NCBI GenBank assembly: GCA_963747715.1
Contig: CAVVGB010000003.1
Coordinates: forward strand, 124,001-188,000
Reading direction: 5' to 3'
From: CAVVGB01 sp963747715
GTDB lineage: Bacteria > Actinomycetota > Thermoleophilia > Gaiellales > Gaiellaceae
DNA length: 64,000 nucleotides
Numbering within the stretch: position 1 is the stretch's first letter; each line of letters begins with the position of its first letter. The notes under the pieces were generated by a model. That model was not told where the DNA came from. It ran no database searches and worked only from the letters and a program-made list of their open reading frames with translations. The position numbers were made by a program, and so were the translations under genes. Of this stretch, positions 19,727-28,086 are shown piece by piece.

Positions 19727-19885
19727 GCTCCGACCGGCCTAGGCGGCGTTTAACTCTCTCAACACCGCTTGATTTCAGGGGTTCAGAAATGTTATGAACC
19801 AGTGAGCACCGGGGAGAGTCGATTACGGAGTCGTCGGCTACCCCAAAGTTGCTGACGAAAAGCAATCAATTGAAGGGGTGAGGGG

Positions 19886-20648
19886 ATGAGGAAAGTTCTT
19901 CTGGCGCTTCGCGCTCGTGCTGGCTGCGATGGCTTTCAATGCGACACCGGCGTTGCGAGTGCACTGGGTGCGGACACATGCCCGACGAACGACGGGAAGT
20001 ATCGAGGCCGATAACGATGCCCCCGGCGACGTCGCCGGCCCCCGGTGATCACAGTCACATCTGAGCGTGAGAACTCGGTGACTTTCACGGTCGCGGCGGG
20101 ACCACGCTCGTGAGCCGTGTGTGAAGTCGGGGAACGATCTCTCAGGTCACAGTGTGAGCGGCTGTTCACGCCCCGCCTCCGGGCCGGCGACTTGGTGGCG
20201 ACTACAAGCGCGCAGGGCAATGGGCATTTCGCACCTGTCCTTTGACGCGACAAGCGGTGGTGGCTCGACGAGCACAAGCACTGCTACGACGGGCGGTGGC
20301 GACACGAGCACCGCAACGACCGGCGGTGGCGACACGAGCACCGCAACGACCGGCGGTGGCGACACGAGCACCGCAACGACCGGCGGTGGCGACACGAGCA
20401 CCGCGACGACCGGCGGCGGCGACACCGGCACGACGACCGGCAGCACGGCAGCCGCGGCGGCGACCACGACCGGCGGCGGCGGTGCCGGCGGTGGCGGCGG
20501 TGGCGGCGGTGGCGGCGGCGGCGGCGGTGGCGGTGGCAGCGGCGAGCTGCCGTTCACCGGTCTGCCGGTCCTGATCCCGCTGCTCCTCGGCGGTGCGCTC
20601 CTCGGGAGCGGAATCGTCTTGCTCCGTCGCGGGAGGCAGGAGGACTAA
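19886..20648 (+). CDS. LPFTG-anchored repeat-rich surface protein, 5' half frameshifted
   Basis: An ATG at 19886 behind GGGGTGAGGGG opens MRKVLL, and one frame over RFALVLAAMAFNATPA completes a signal peptide. Recognisable pieces (ASALGADTCPTNDGKY; ENSVTFTVAAG; CVKSGNDL) then follow in different frames, needing both added and missing bases. From about 20240 one frame is clean: five GGGDTSTATT repeats, a polyglycine stretch, and ELPFTG followed by a membrane helix (VLIPLLLGGALLGSGIVLL) and RRGRQED. That is a complete sortase sorting signal. The 5' half may be a decayed gene or a poorly assembled one. A possible processing partner is the sortase at 26.5 kb. Confidence 0.65.
20286..20435 (+). 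repeat. 30-bp tandem repeat (minisatellite) inside the LPFTG gene
   Basis: Four nearly identical 30-bp units and a partial fifth, each reading acgaccggcggtggcgacac then gagcaccgca, encode GGGDTSTATT over and over. Differences between units are single bases. Such an in-frame array can change length by slipped replication, altering the length of the wall-spanning stalk. It is followed by a GGC/GGT polyglycine tract (about 20471-20540). Confidence 0.9.
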
Positions 20649-20670
20649 CCCCACACCCAGTTCGACTCCG

Positions 20671-20704
20671 AGCGGGGGCGGTCGAGAGGCCGCCCCCGCT
20701 TCAT
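20671..20704 (+). terminator. Rho-independent-type terminator after the LPFTG gene
   Basis: AGCGGGGGCGG at 20671-20681 pairs with the complementary CCGCCCCCGCT at 20690-20700 across a short loop, followed by TCATTC. The GC-rich hairpin lies 23 bp after the stop codon and just before the ribosome-binding site of the next operon. The T-run is weak. Confidence 0.7.
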
Positions 20705-20722
20705 TCGCTATAAGGAGTGTGG

Positions 20723-21250
20723 GTGCAGGAGCGTTTGGAATCCAGCGCCGTCGGTCGCGCAGTGATCAGCGCCTTCGCTGTCGTGACCGTGGTCGCGCTC
20801 GCTCTCTGGAACCTTCCGGACTCGGAGATCAAGCGCAAAGCTCTTACGGTCGTGCGGCCGTACGTCACGGCTCTCGGACTCGAGCAGAACTGGGGCGTCT
20901 TTGCTCCGGACCCGCGCCGCGAGTCACTCGAGCTCGTCGCCCGCGTGGAGTACGCGGACGGTACTGAACGAACGCTCGAGGTTCCGCGGGGCGATCCGTT
21001 CGTCGGCGAGTACTGGGACTACCGTTGGCGGAAGTGGTACGAATGGGCCCGCGCTGACGCGTATCAGAACCTCTGGGACCCGGCCGCCCGCTGGTTTGCG
21101 CGCGTCGCGGCCGACGAGGGCGGTACGCCCGTGCGCGTCACTCTCGTCCGCCGCTGGCGAGAGTCGCTTCCGCCTGGACCGGGCCCCGCGCGCGGCGAGT
21201 GGCGCGAGTTCGCCTACTACACGCTGAACCTTGAGGGAGCAACGGGATGA
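20723..21250 (+). CDS. Hypothetical membrane-anchored protein of the HTTM operon
   Basis: About 175 residues. One N-terminal membrane helix (AVISAFAVVTVVALALW) is followed by an outside-type domain rich in Trp and Tyr (EQNWGVFAPDPRRES; GEYWDYRWRKWYEW). GTG 20723 is chosen because TAAGGAG (20711-20717) sits at correct spacing; the GTG at 20717 overlaps it. The TGA overlaps the HTTM gene start (ATGA), so they are coupled. The FAPDP and tryptophan pattern recurs in proteins encoded beside HTTM genes in other actinobacteria as far as I recall; function is unknown. Confidence 0.65.
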   Translation: MQERLESSAVGRAVISAFAVVTVVALALWNLPDSEIKRKALTVVRPYVTALGLEQNWGVFAPDPRRESLELVARVEYADGTERTLEVPRGDPFVGEYWDYRWRKWYEWARADAYQNLWDPAARWFARVAADEGGTPVRVTLVRRWRESLPPGPGPARGEWREFAYYTLNLEGATG

Positions 21251-22182
21251 TCTCCCGCGAACGCGCCGTGGACGCGTGGGAGCGCTTCTGGTTCGAGCCG
21301 GTCGAGACATCGATCTTCGCCCTGTTTCGCATCGCGTTCGCCGTCGTCATGCTCGGCTGGACGCTCTCGCTGTCGCCGGGCTTGTACGCGTTCTTCTCCA
21401 ACGACGGGGTCCTCCCCGAGCAGCCCAATTACCCAGACGACGCCCGCTGGGGCCTCCTCGAGGTCTTCGAGAGCGACATTGCTGTCACCCTCGTTTACTT
21501 CCTCCTCTTCATCGCGTGCATCGCGGTCCTGGTCGGTTTCCGCACGCGGCTGGCGGCCTTGGTTCTCTTCGTCTGCCTCGCCTCTTTCCAACGGCGGAAT
21601 CCGTTCGTTCTCAACTCCGGCGACCAGCTCCTACAGGTGCTGGCCTTTTTCCTCGTCCTCATGCCGGCCGGCGTGTCGCTTTCCGTCGACCGCTGGCTCA
21701 AGCGCGGCGAGGAGTTCTGGGAGTTCCCCACTCGTCCGATCTGGCCGCTCCGCCTCGTGCAGCTCCAGGTGTCGATCCTGTACATCTCGGCCGCGTGGGC
21801 CAAGGTGCGGGGGAGCACCTGGAACGACGGGACGGCGGTTTCCTACGCGTTCCGGATCGACGACATCGCGCGCTTCCCGGTCCCCGATTTCATCACCGAC
21901 TCGGTCCTGATCGCGAACCTGCTCACGTACGGGACGCTCGCGGTCGAGCTCGCGCTCGGCATCCTCGTCTGGAACAGAGTGCTCCGGCCGTGGGTGTTGC
22001 TGGCCGGAGTCGGCCTGCACCTCGGTATCGACTACGCCGTCCGCGTCGGGTTCTTCAGCTACGGGGTCTTCGTCGCCTACATGGCCTTCCTTCCGCCGCA
22101 AACCGCTTCCGCAATCATCCTGTCCGCCCGGGACAAACTCACCGGTTTTTCGCCGCGCTCGCCTCTAAAGAAACCGTCGTAG
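21247..22182 (+). CDS. HTTM-domain membrane protein (vitamin K-dependent carboxylase-related)
   Basis: A 311-residue polytopic membrane protein. It starts AWERFWFEPVETSIFALFRIAFAVVML and contains SFQRRNPFVLNSGDQLLQVLAFFLV, both typical of HTTM proteins, which share the membrane core of gamma-glutamyl carboxylase. Bacterial HTTM proteins have no settled reaction. It is flanked in an overlapping operon by the 175-residue protein upstream and a DCC thiol-disulfide protein downstream, which suggests redox coupling of a membrane reaction by analogy to vitamin K chemistry. That role is inference. Confidence 0.8.
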   Translation: MISRERAVDAWERFWFEPVETSIFALFRIAFAVVMLGWTLSLSPGLYAFFSNDGVLPEQPNYPDDARWGLLEVFESDIAVTLVYFLLFIACIAVLVGFRTRLAALVLFVCLASFQRRNPFVLNSGDQLLQVLAFFLVLMPAGVSLSVDRWLKRGEEFWEFPTRPIWPLRLVQLQVSILYISAAWAKVRGSTWNDGTAVSYAFRIDDIARFPVPDFITDSVLIANLLTYGTLAVELALGILVWNRVLRPWVLLAGVGLHLGIDYAVRVGFFSYGVFVAYMAFLPPQTASAIILSARDKLTGFSPRSPLKKPS

Positions 22183-22571
22183 TGAAAACGACAGCGGTTC
22201 TTCTCTACGACGCCGACTGCGGTTTTTGTCGCTGGTCGATCGACCGCCTGCTCGCCTGGGACCGGGCCAAACGGCTGCGCGTGGTTCCCCTTCAGGACGC
22301 CGAGGCGGATCGGCTGCTACCCGGCATCGACGCGGACACGCGCATGGGCTCGTGGCATCTCGTCATGGATGGACAGGTGTACTCGGGTGGCGCCGTCGTC
22401 CCGCCCCTGCTGCGGCTACTGCCCGCCGGACGGCCGCTCGCGGTCGTGACGGCGGCGTTTCCCGGACTGACCGAATGGACCTACCGGTGGGTGTCCCGCC
22501 ACCGCGACCGGTTCGGCCGCATGGCCGGTGCTCGCTGCGAGGTCGACCCGACGCGCCGGCGTCGTAGCTAG
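22182..22571 (+). CDS. DCC1-like thiol-disulfide oxidoreductase (DUF393)
   Basis: A 129-residue protein beginning with GTG 22182, whose G is shared with the HTTM stop codon. VLLYDADCGFCRWSIDRL holds the DxxCxxC signature of the DCC (DUF393) family, a thioredoxin-like fold. Members are often next to or fused to HTTM domains. The two cysteines probably cycle between dithiol and disulfide, perhaps serving the HTTM partner. Its last four bases overlap the end of the convergent serine hydrolase gene. Confidence 0.85.
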   Translation: MKTTAVLLYDADCGFCRWSIDRLLAWDRAKRLRVVPLQDAEADRLLPGIDADTRMGSWHLVMDGQVYSGGAVVPPLLRLLPAGRPLAVVTAAFPGLTEWTYRWVSRHRDRFGRMAGARCEVDPTRRRRS

Positions 22572-24295
22572 CGGCTGGCGCGCTTCCAGCTACGGAGCGC
22601 GTTCTTCAGCACCGGGCGCAGAACCTCGGCGCCGCGGTCCCAAGCGCGAGACGCCGCTTCGGCGGACGTCGCGTCCTCTGCGAACATCCCGAAGACGTAC
22701 TGACGGCGGTACACGCTCCCGTTGGCTCTCTTGAACGGGATGTTCGCCCACCCGCCGAGCGACCAGTGGTATCGGCACTCCGGCCAGCAGAGCACGTAGC
22801 TGCCGCCCTTCCACGCGACTCGCACGCGGGAGAGGAACTTGGCGGCACGAGCCGGCGTGACGCGCATCTGTCCCGCCAGGCCACGCACCGACTCGAGCCC
22901 GTCGGCGGTGCCCCGGCCTCGGACGATTCCGTCGATGCGGCTCAGCCGGGAGGTCGACATGAGACGCTTGAACGTCGCGAATGCCTCCGGCGTGAGCAGT
23001 GAGCCGTTCGCCGCGCGCTCGTACATGAGGCCGACGTCGGCGAGCGTGAGCTGGTTCGGATTGCTGATCGCATCGCCCGCACACCCGATCTCGTGGTTGA
23101 TCGACGTGTCGGCCGCTCCCACGCCGGCCGCGAACTGGTTCATCCCGGAGAAGCCGCCGTAGCGATGAAGGATCGCCTGGGTCGCGCGGTTGTCGGAGTA
23201 CTGCATCATGCGCCTCAGGACTTCCGCGAGCTTGTCGTTCCTCGGCGACTCACCGGTTGGACAGCTTCCCGACATCCCCTCGTACCACGTCACGTTCGTG
23301 TCGTTGAGCGCCGAAAGGCCGCTCTGCTCGGAATAGAGCGCGTTCAGGTGGTAGAGCACCTTGATCGAGCTCGCGGGCTCGAACCGCCGCCGCTCGTTGA
23401 TCGAGCTCACCTCCGGTCCGTCGACCTGCTTCAGGTAGAGGCCCCAGTGACCGTCGCCCCCGACCGCGCGGCGCAAGAGCTCGTTGACCCGGCTCGTCTC
23501 GCGAGAGACGTTCGGCACCATGATGGCGGCGTAGCGCCCGTCTTCTTCGGGTCCCTGCAGGTCGACGTCCATCAGGCGCGCACCGTTTTGCGCGGCGAGG
23601 TCGATGAGTTCCTCCGTCGACTTCCCGGCGTACCACCAGGACCGCTGCCTCCGCTCGATCATGACGACGTCGTAGAGGCCCTCGGCCGTCGGCTCGATGT
23701 CCATCGCGCGGGCGCCGTTGGCCGCGAGCAGGTCGTTGATCTCCGCGGGAGTCCGGTCGAAGTACGTCCAGGACTGCTTCCGGCCGCGAGCCGCCATGAC
23801 GGCGGTCACGAAGCCGTCGGGATGGCGCTCGAGGTCGATGACGCGCGCGTTGAGCTCGCGCACCTTGCTGAGGATCTCCCCGGGAGGGCCGATCCACCAC
23901 CACCAGGCACGCGCGGCGTCCCCGGTGTTGTCGACCATGAGGGCCGCGTAGCGGATCTCGTCGCCGGCGCGATAGGCCTCGAGCCGGGTCAGGCGCGCGC
24001 CGTGCTCGACCAGCTTCGCCTCGATGTCTTCGAAGCGGAGGTCGTGGTACCACCACCAGGCAGGCCCGGTCCCGGCGTCGCGCGCGAACGTGGCCGCGAA
24101 GCGCTCGGGCGAGGTCGAGACGGTGTCGATCTCGGTGAGGCGGTAGCCGGCAGCAATGCGCTCGTCGATCGTCCGGACGTCAGCGTCTGCAAGCAGCGAC
24201 CAGCCGGTCGCGTCTCCCGCTGCGGCGACGGGGCCGGGCAGAGCGAGAGCGAGCGCGACGGCTGCAAGCGGCAGGGCGAACCGCGCAGAACGCAC
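22568..24295 (-). CDS. Secreted serine hydrolase: tandem BTRD-type repeats plus beta-lactamase-like domain
   Basis: A 575-residue protein with a signal peptide (FALPLAAVALALALPGPVAAA). Residues 30-290 hold about five repeats of roughly 48 residues, each with a W-Y/W core, an ID/DLA helix, GARL and a strand such as YAALMV. This is the pattern of the bacterial tandem repeat domain found in fungal polyglycine hydrolases. Residues 290-575 are a class A beta-lactamase-like domain: SSIK (SxxK nucleophile), YSDN (SDN motif) and WKGG in place of KTG. It probably acts outside the cell on a peptide or cell-wall substrate. It faces the Cys-rich lipoprotein gene across about 97 bp. Confidence 0.78.
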   Translation of the reverse strand: MRSARFALPLAAVALALALPGPVAAAGDATGWSLLADADVRTIDERIAAGYRLTEIDTVSTSPERFAATFARDAGTGPAWWWYHDLRFEDIEAKLVEHGARLTRLEAYRAGDEIRYAALMVDNTGDAARAWWWWIGPPGEILSKVRELNARVIDLERHPDGFVTAVMAARGRKQSWTYFDRTPAEINDLLAANGARAMDIEPTAEGLYDVVMIERRQRSWWYAGKSTEELIDLAAQNGARLMDVDLQGPEEDGRYAAIMVPNVSRETSRVNELLRRAVGGDGHWGLYLKQVDGPEVSSINERRRFEPASSIKVLYHLNALYSEQSGLSALNDTNVTWYEGMSGSCPTGESPRNDKLAEVLRRMMQYSDNRATQAILHRYGGFSGMNQFAAGVGAADTSINHEIGCAGDAISNPNQLTLADVGLMYERAANGSLLTPEAFATFKRLMSTSRLSRIDGIVRGRGTADGLESVRGLAGQMRVTPARAAKFLSRVRVAWKGGSYVLCWPECRYHWSLGGWANIPFKRANGSVYRRQYVFGMFAEDATSAEAASRAWDRGAEVLRPVLKNALRSWKRASR

Positions 24296-24392
24296 GCCAA
24301 GGTGGGTCGGCGGGGCGTGCCTCGTCCTGTGTAACTCGTTCGAGTGATGGCCGGGTGTAGCCCAGTGCCCGACCGGCTAACGTGATGTCGAG

Positions 24393-25562
24393 GTGAAAGG
24401 GCTCCTTCGCCTGGGCGCATGCGCGCTCGCCGCCTGCGGGTTGCTCGCGGGCTGCGGGGGCGGCGGAGACGGTCCGCAGGCGGACGGGACGACGACGTCC
24501 GCCCACGACGTCGCTCACCCGGTCGCCGGCGGCTTCCACCCGGATGGAACGCAGCTCGAAGACTGCAAAGGCGATTTCGCTTGCCTCGAGCAGGCCTTCG
24601 GGAACCTGGCCTACCGGGACGGGCCGAAGCCGACGATCCAGCTCTTCGACCGCCTCATGACGACCGACGACGCGGTCGAAGGGAACTGCCACCGCATCGT
24701 GCACATGATCGGGTCGGCGGCTCTTGCGCGGTACGAAGGCAACGTGGCGAAGGCATTCGCCGAGGGCTCGTCGAGTTGCTGGTCGGGCTACTACCACGGG
24801 ATTCTTTCCCACGCGTTCACCGACGTCGAGCTCGACGAGCTCGGCCCGGCGTCGCGCGGCCTCTGCGACGACGAGGAGATCCGCCGGACGGATTACCTCG
24901 CGTACCAGTGCGTGCACGGTCTCGGGCATGGGCTGATGATCTACACGGGCTACAACCTGCCGCTTGCGCTCGAGACGTGCGACGAGCTCGCGACCGACTG
25001 GGACCAGTCCTCCTGCTCGGGCGGCGTCTTCATGGAGAACGTCACGCCGTCGCTCGGCGCCACTACGCAGTGGGTCAAGGACGACGACCCCGTCTATCCG
25101 TGCAACTTCGTCGCGAAGCGGCACAAGTACTACTGCTACTTGATGGTGACGTCACGCATCCTGGCCTTGAACGGCTACGACTGGGAGGACACGGCGGCCA
25201 CGTGCCGTGGCGTCGAGAAGAACTGGGTGTCGATCTGCTTCCAGTCGTACGGGCGCGACGCTTCCGGATCCACCCGACAGGACCCGGCCGAGATCGTCCG
25301 GCTCTGCGGCCTCGCCGCCCGCTGGGCGTCCGATTGCATCTACGGCGCCGCGCGTGACGTGACGAGCAACGACGCGAACGCGACGCGCTCGCGCGAGGTC
25401 TGCGAGGCGGCCGACGGGTCCTTGAAGGACGTCTGCTACGACGGGATCGGGACGATCCTGCGCGGGCTCAGCGCGGACGCGGGGGAAGTGCGCGCCGCGT
25501 GCGAGAAGGCGACGACGCAATACCTCGCGTCCTGTCTTCGCGGCGCTGGGCTGGCGAGCTGA
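24393..25562 (+). CDS. Cys-rich lipoprotein of unknown family with repeated C-x-x-G units
   Basis: A 389-residue protein with a lipoprotein signal: LAACGLLAGC ends a hydrophobic leader, followed by a glycine-rich linker. The mature part holds repeating units in which a Cys is followed by 11-17 residues and then C-x-x-G or C-x-x-x-G (CWSGYYHG, CVHGLGHGL, CSGGVF, CFQSYG, CIYGAA, CYDGIG, CLRGAG). This suggests a helical solenoid tied by disulfides. The HGLGHG and YYHG motifs could bind metal. I do not recognise the family. GTG 24393 has no strong ribosome-binding site. The last 95 bp overlap the convergent glycosylase frame. Confidence 0.7.
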   Translation: MKGLLRLGACALAACGLLAGCGGGGDGPQADGTTTSAHDVAHPVAGGFHPDGTQLEDCKGDFACLEQAFGNLAYRDGPKPTIQLFDRLMTTDDAVEGNCHRIVHMIGSAALARYEGNVAKAFAEGSSSCWSGYYHGILSHAFTDVELDELGPASRGLCDDEEIRRTDYLAYQCVHGLGHGLMIYTGYNLPLALETCDELATDWDQSSCSGGVFMENVTPSLGATTQWVKDDDPVYPCNFVAKRHKYYCYLMVTSRILALNGYDWEDTAATCRGVEKNWVSICFQSYGRDASGSTRQDPAEIVRLCGLAARWASDCIYGAARDVTSNDANATRSREVCEAADGSLKDVCYDGIGTILRGLSADAGEVRAACEKATTQYLASCLRGAGLAS

Positions 25563-26388
25563 AGCCGCCCGCCAGGAGATAGACACTCGCCAGGCCGCCC
25601 CATACGCCGTACGGGGCGAGGAGCGCACGCGTGTCGTCCACCTCTGCCCGCCGCCCGTTGAGCGACGAACAGAGCTTGATGAGCCCCAGGTCGCCCACGA
25701 GGCCGCGGTCGAAGCGCCCCAGCCCGTACAGGCAGATCATCCCCGCTGACCAGGGTCCCAGACCGCGCTCGCGCTCGATGCGGGTGACGGCCGCCTCGGA
25801 GGGAACGGCGCGAAGCCGTTCGAGGTCCCATTCGCGGGAGATCCGGACGAGGACGCCCGCTTTGCGCGCCGCGAGCCCGTGGCGGACGAGCTCGGCCGGC
25901 GCGTAGCCCGCAAACGTGGTGCGGTCGGGCGGAAGGCGGAGATCCGCGTGCGTCGGTGCGGCGAGCCTCAGCAAGCGGGCCTCGAGCAGACGCGCGGCCC
26001 GGGACTGGATCAGCTGGCCGCACACCGCCTTGAGGAGCGCGTGCGTGACGCTCGCCACCCGCAACGGCCTGAGGCCGGCCAGGCGACGGATCGGGCCGCC
26101 GAGCAACGGGTCGTCCCGGAAACGGTCGAGGAAGGGACGATGGTCGTCGTCCGCGGCCAGGACGAAGCGGAGCGTCTCGAGCGCCTCCTTCGGCCGGTCT
26201 CCCTCCAGGCGGACGTCCAGGCTTCCGTCCGGGCGCTGGGCGACGCGCCCCACGACCGGGCCGGCTGGGCCCGCGAGGGCGAGGGTGAGCACGCCGTTTC
26301 GGTAGTAGCGGGTGGCATCGCTCTTCATGCGCGCGCTGAGGGCGAGGGAGTACGGCCGGACGGGCTCGATCGTCGCCGCGTGGACCAT
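25468..26388 (-). CDS. HhH-GPD DNA glycosylase (AlkA / 3-methyladenine type)
   Basis: About 306 residues. PLLGGPIRRLAGLRPLRV and ALLKAVCGQLIQSRAARLLEARL are the first helices of the glycosylase domain. RIERERGLGPWSAGMICLYGLGRFD is the helix-hairpin-helix with the GLGPW turn, and the catalytic Asp follows in DLGLIKL. It excises alkylated bases. ATG 26388 is preferred because the frame upstream to 26505 lies in the promoter region shared with the divergent sortase. The C-terminal 30 residues overlap the lipoprotein gene antisense and look non-native, so a frameshift near the real stop (about 25560) is likely. Confidence 0.75.
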   Translation of the reverse strand: MVHAATIEPVRPYSLALSARMKSDATRYYRNGVLTLALAGPAGPVVGRVAQRPDGSLDVRLEGDRPKEALETLRFVLAADDDHRPFLDRFRDDPLLGGPIRRLAGLRPLRVASVTHALLKAVCGQLIQSRAARLLEARLLRLAAPTHADLRLPPDRTTFAGYAPAELVRHGLAARKAGVLVRISREWDLERLRAVPSEAAVTRIERERGLGPWSAGMICLYGLGRFDRGLVGDLGLIKLCSSLNGRRAEVDDTRALLAPYGVWGGLASVYLLAGGFSSPAQRREDRTRGIASSPSRTRRALPPRPR

Positions 26389-26517
26389 CGGCCAAGTATG
26401 GACCGGCCCCCGGGGACGAGGCCCGGCCGGAAAACGCAAATAGCGGCCATCCACGACAGCGACCCGAAAACGGGCCGCGCCCTGCCATTTCCAGCCCAGG
26501 CGCAACTAACATGAGAG

Positions 26518-27423
26518 ATGGGTAGGACCACCCTGCGGATGAGCAAAGAAGACCACATACTGGACCGGCCAGGGATGGCTCGGCCCCCGCTGTCGGAAGG
26601 CGTCGACGGGTTCGTCGACATCCCACCTCTCGCGGGAAACGGCAACGGCGGGCGGAGACACGAGAGAAAGCGCAAGTCGGGGCGAGGCCGTCGCCGCCTT
26701 GCGATCGTGCTCATGTGCGCCGGAGTGCTCCTGGCGGCGTACGCCGCGCTCGTCGTCTTCTGGCGCGACCCGGTCACCGATCTGTACGCCCGGTGGCAGC
26801 AGCACCGGCTGGACGGGGCGCTCGCCGCCACCTTCGAGGAGTTCCAGGAATCGGAGGCGAACTTCGCGTCACAGCGTGCCGGCGCGGTCGAGGCCGCGGA
26901 CGAGGCCACCGCGCAACGGGAGCTCATCGCGGCGGCCCACCGCTTCGACCGCAAGGTCAAGCTCGGCCAGCCGCTCGGCCGGATCGTCGTGCCGCGGCTC
27001 GGGCTCAACAAGGTTTTCGTGCACGGCACTCGGTGGGCCGAGGATCTCTCGCGCGGCCCGGGGCACTACGTCGAGACCGGCATTCCCGCCGTTGGCAAGA
27101 CCGTGGCGATCGCCGGCCATCGGACGACCTTCGGGGCGCCCTTCCGCTACATCAACAAGCTGCGCGAGGGCGACGAGATCAGATTGCAGCTCCCATACGG
27201 CACGTTTACCTACAACGTCGTCAGGTCCAAGATCGTGGACAACAGCGACTGGAGCATCATCGACCCGCGCGGCTATGACGCCGTGGTGCTGTCAGCGTGT
27301 CACCCGCTTTACAGCGCGGCGCAGCGCTGGGTCGTCTTCGGGCGTCTCTCGACTGTCAAGACGATGAACGGCAGGCTCTTGACGATGTGGCGGCCCGGCG
27401 CGGGCGCGGCCACGGACGCCTAG
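26518..27423 (+). CDS. Sortase, class E-type
   Basis: A 301-residue membrane protein with a basic cytoplasmic N-terminus and one membrane helix (about 61-81). The sortase domain starts at GRIVVPRLGLNKVFVHGT. The catalytic triad is visible: H201 (AIAGHRTTF), C261 (LSACHP, where TLTTCHP is usual) and R270 (QRWVVFG). Sortases cut a C-terminal sorting signal and attach the protein to the cell wall; class E enzymes serve LAxTG-like signals in many actinobacteria. An LPFTG protein is encoded 6 kb away. The gene is convergent with the CAP gene, stops 5 bp apart. Confidence 0.88.
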   Translation: MGRTTLRMSKEDHILDRPGMARPPLSEGVDGFVDIPPLAGNGNGGRRHERKRKSGRGRRRLAIVLMCAGVLLAAYAALVVFWRDPVTDLYARWQQHRLDGALAATFEEFQESEANFASQRAGAVEAADEATAQRELIAAAHRFDRKVKLGQPLGRIVVPRLGLNKVFVHGTRWAEDLSRGPGHYVETGIPAVGKTVAIAGHRTTFGAPFRYINKLREGDEIRLQLPYGTFTYNVVRSKIVDNSDWSIIDPRGYDAVVLSACHPLYSAAQRWVVFGRLSTVKTMNGRLLTMWRPGAGAATDA

Positions 27424-27428
27424 CGGGC

Positions 27429-27995
27429 TTAGCTGCGCTTCCCGAAGTCCGCGACGACGATCGTCACTTCCGACCAGTCGCCGAAGTAGCTCTTCGGGTC
27501 GAAGACGTGCACGGCGGCGAGGCCGACGCGGCGCCAGCCGGGCGCGAGGAGGTTGGCCCGGTGCGGCGGGCTGTCCATCCACCGCTGGAGGGTCTGGCCG
27601 GCCGAGATGCCCGGCGCGCCCCACGCGATGTTCTCGCCGGCCGACCACGAGCTGTAGCCCGGGCCCGGCCAGTACCAGCGGATCCAGGTGCTGAAACCGG
27701 TCCAGGTGCTGCTCTTGTTCGGTGTGTAGAGCTCGTGCCTGAAGTACCCGTTGTTCCCCATCGAGTTGCCGTGCTTCGTCGCTGCCTTCGTGAGCGCGGA
27801 CGACATGGAGAGCGGGCGCAGCCCGTGGGCCTTGCGCACGTCGTTGATACGGTCGAGGAGCGAGGCCTCCATCGCATTCCGCGGCTGGAGCGTCGTCGCG
27901 GCGGACGCGTTCGTGGCGGACGGCGCAAATACGACGGCGAGCAGGAGCAGGAGCGCAGCGCGCCTGCGAAGGTCCCGGGGCAAAATTTGCTGCAT
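27429..27995 (-). CDS. Secreted CAP-domain (SCP/PR-1) protein
   Basis: A 188-residue protein with a signal peptide (AALLLLLAVVFAPSATNASA) and a CAP domain: LLDRINDVRKAHGLRPL is the first helix. HG, FRHELY, SAGENIAWG and the WMDSPPHRANLL strand follow, the CAP cavity motifs with His and Glu residues. CAP proteins are extracellular; bacterial ones have unknown targets. Its start faces clpC across a 175-bp gap containing a large inverted repeat. Convergent with the sortase gene. Confidence 0.85.
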   Translation of the reverse strand: MQQILPRDLRRRAALLLLLAVVFAPSATNASAATTLQPRNAMEASLLDRINDVRKAHGLRPLSMSSALTKAATKHGNSMGNNGYFRHELYTPNKSSTWTGFSTWIRWYWPGPGYSSWSAGENIAWGAPGISAGQTLQRWMDSPPHRANLLAPGWRRVGLAAVHVFDPKSYFGDWSEVTIVVADFGKRS

Positions 27996-28086
27996 TCGGG
28001 GCCTTAATCGGCGGCAACCGCCGCATGGTCCTCCCTCGTCTGAGTACCTTCGTTAATTGAGGGTGTTGCGGCATGCCTACACAGCC

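Noticed and set aside
20286..20435. Tandem repeats considered as a CRISPR array
   Set aside because: Units are contiguous without spacers, in frame with a coding gene, and no cas genes are present.
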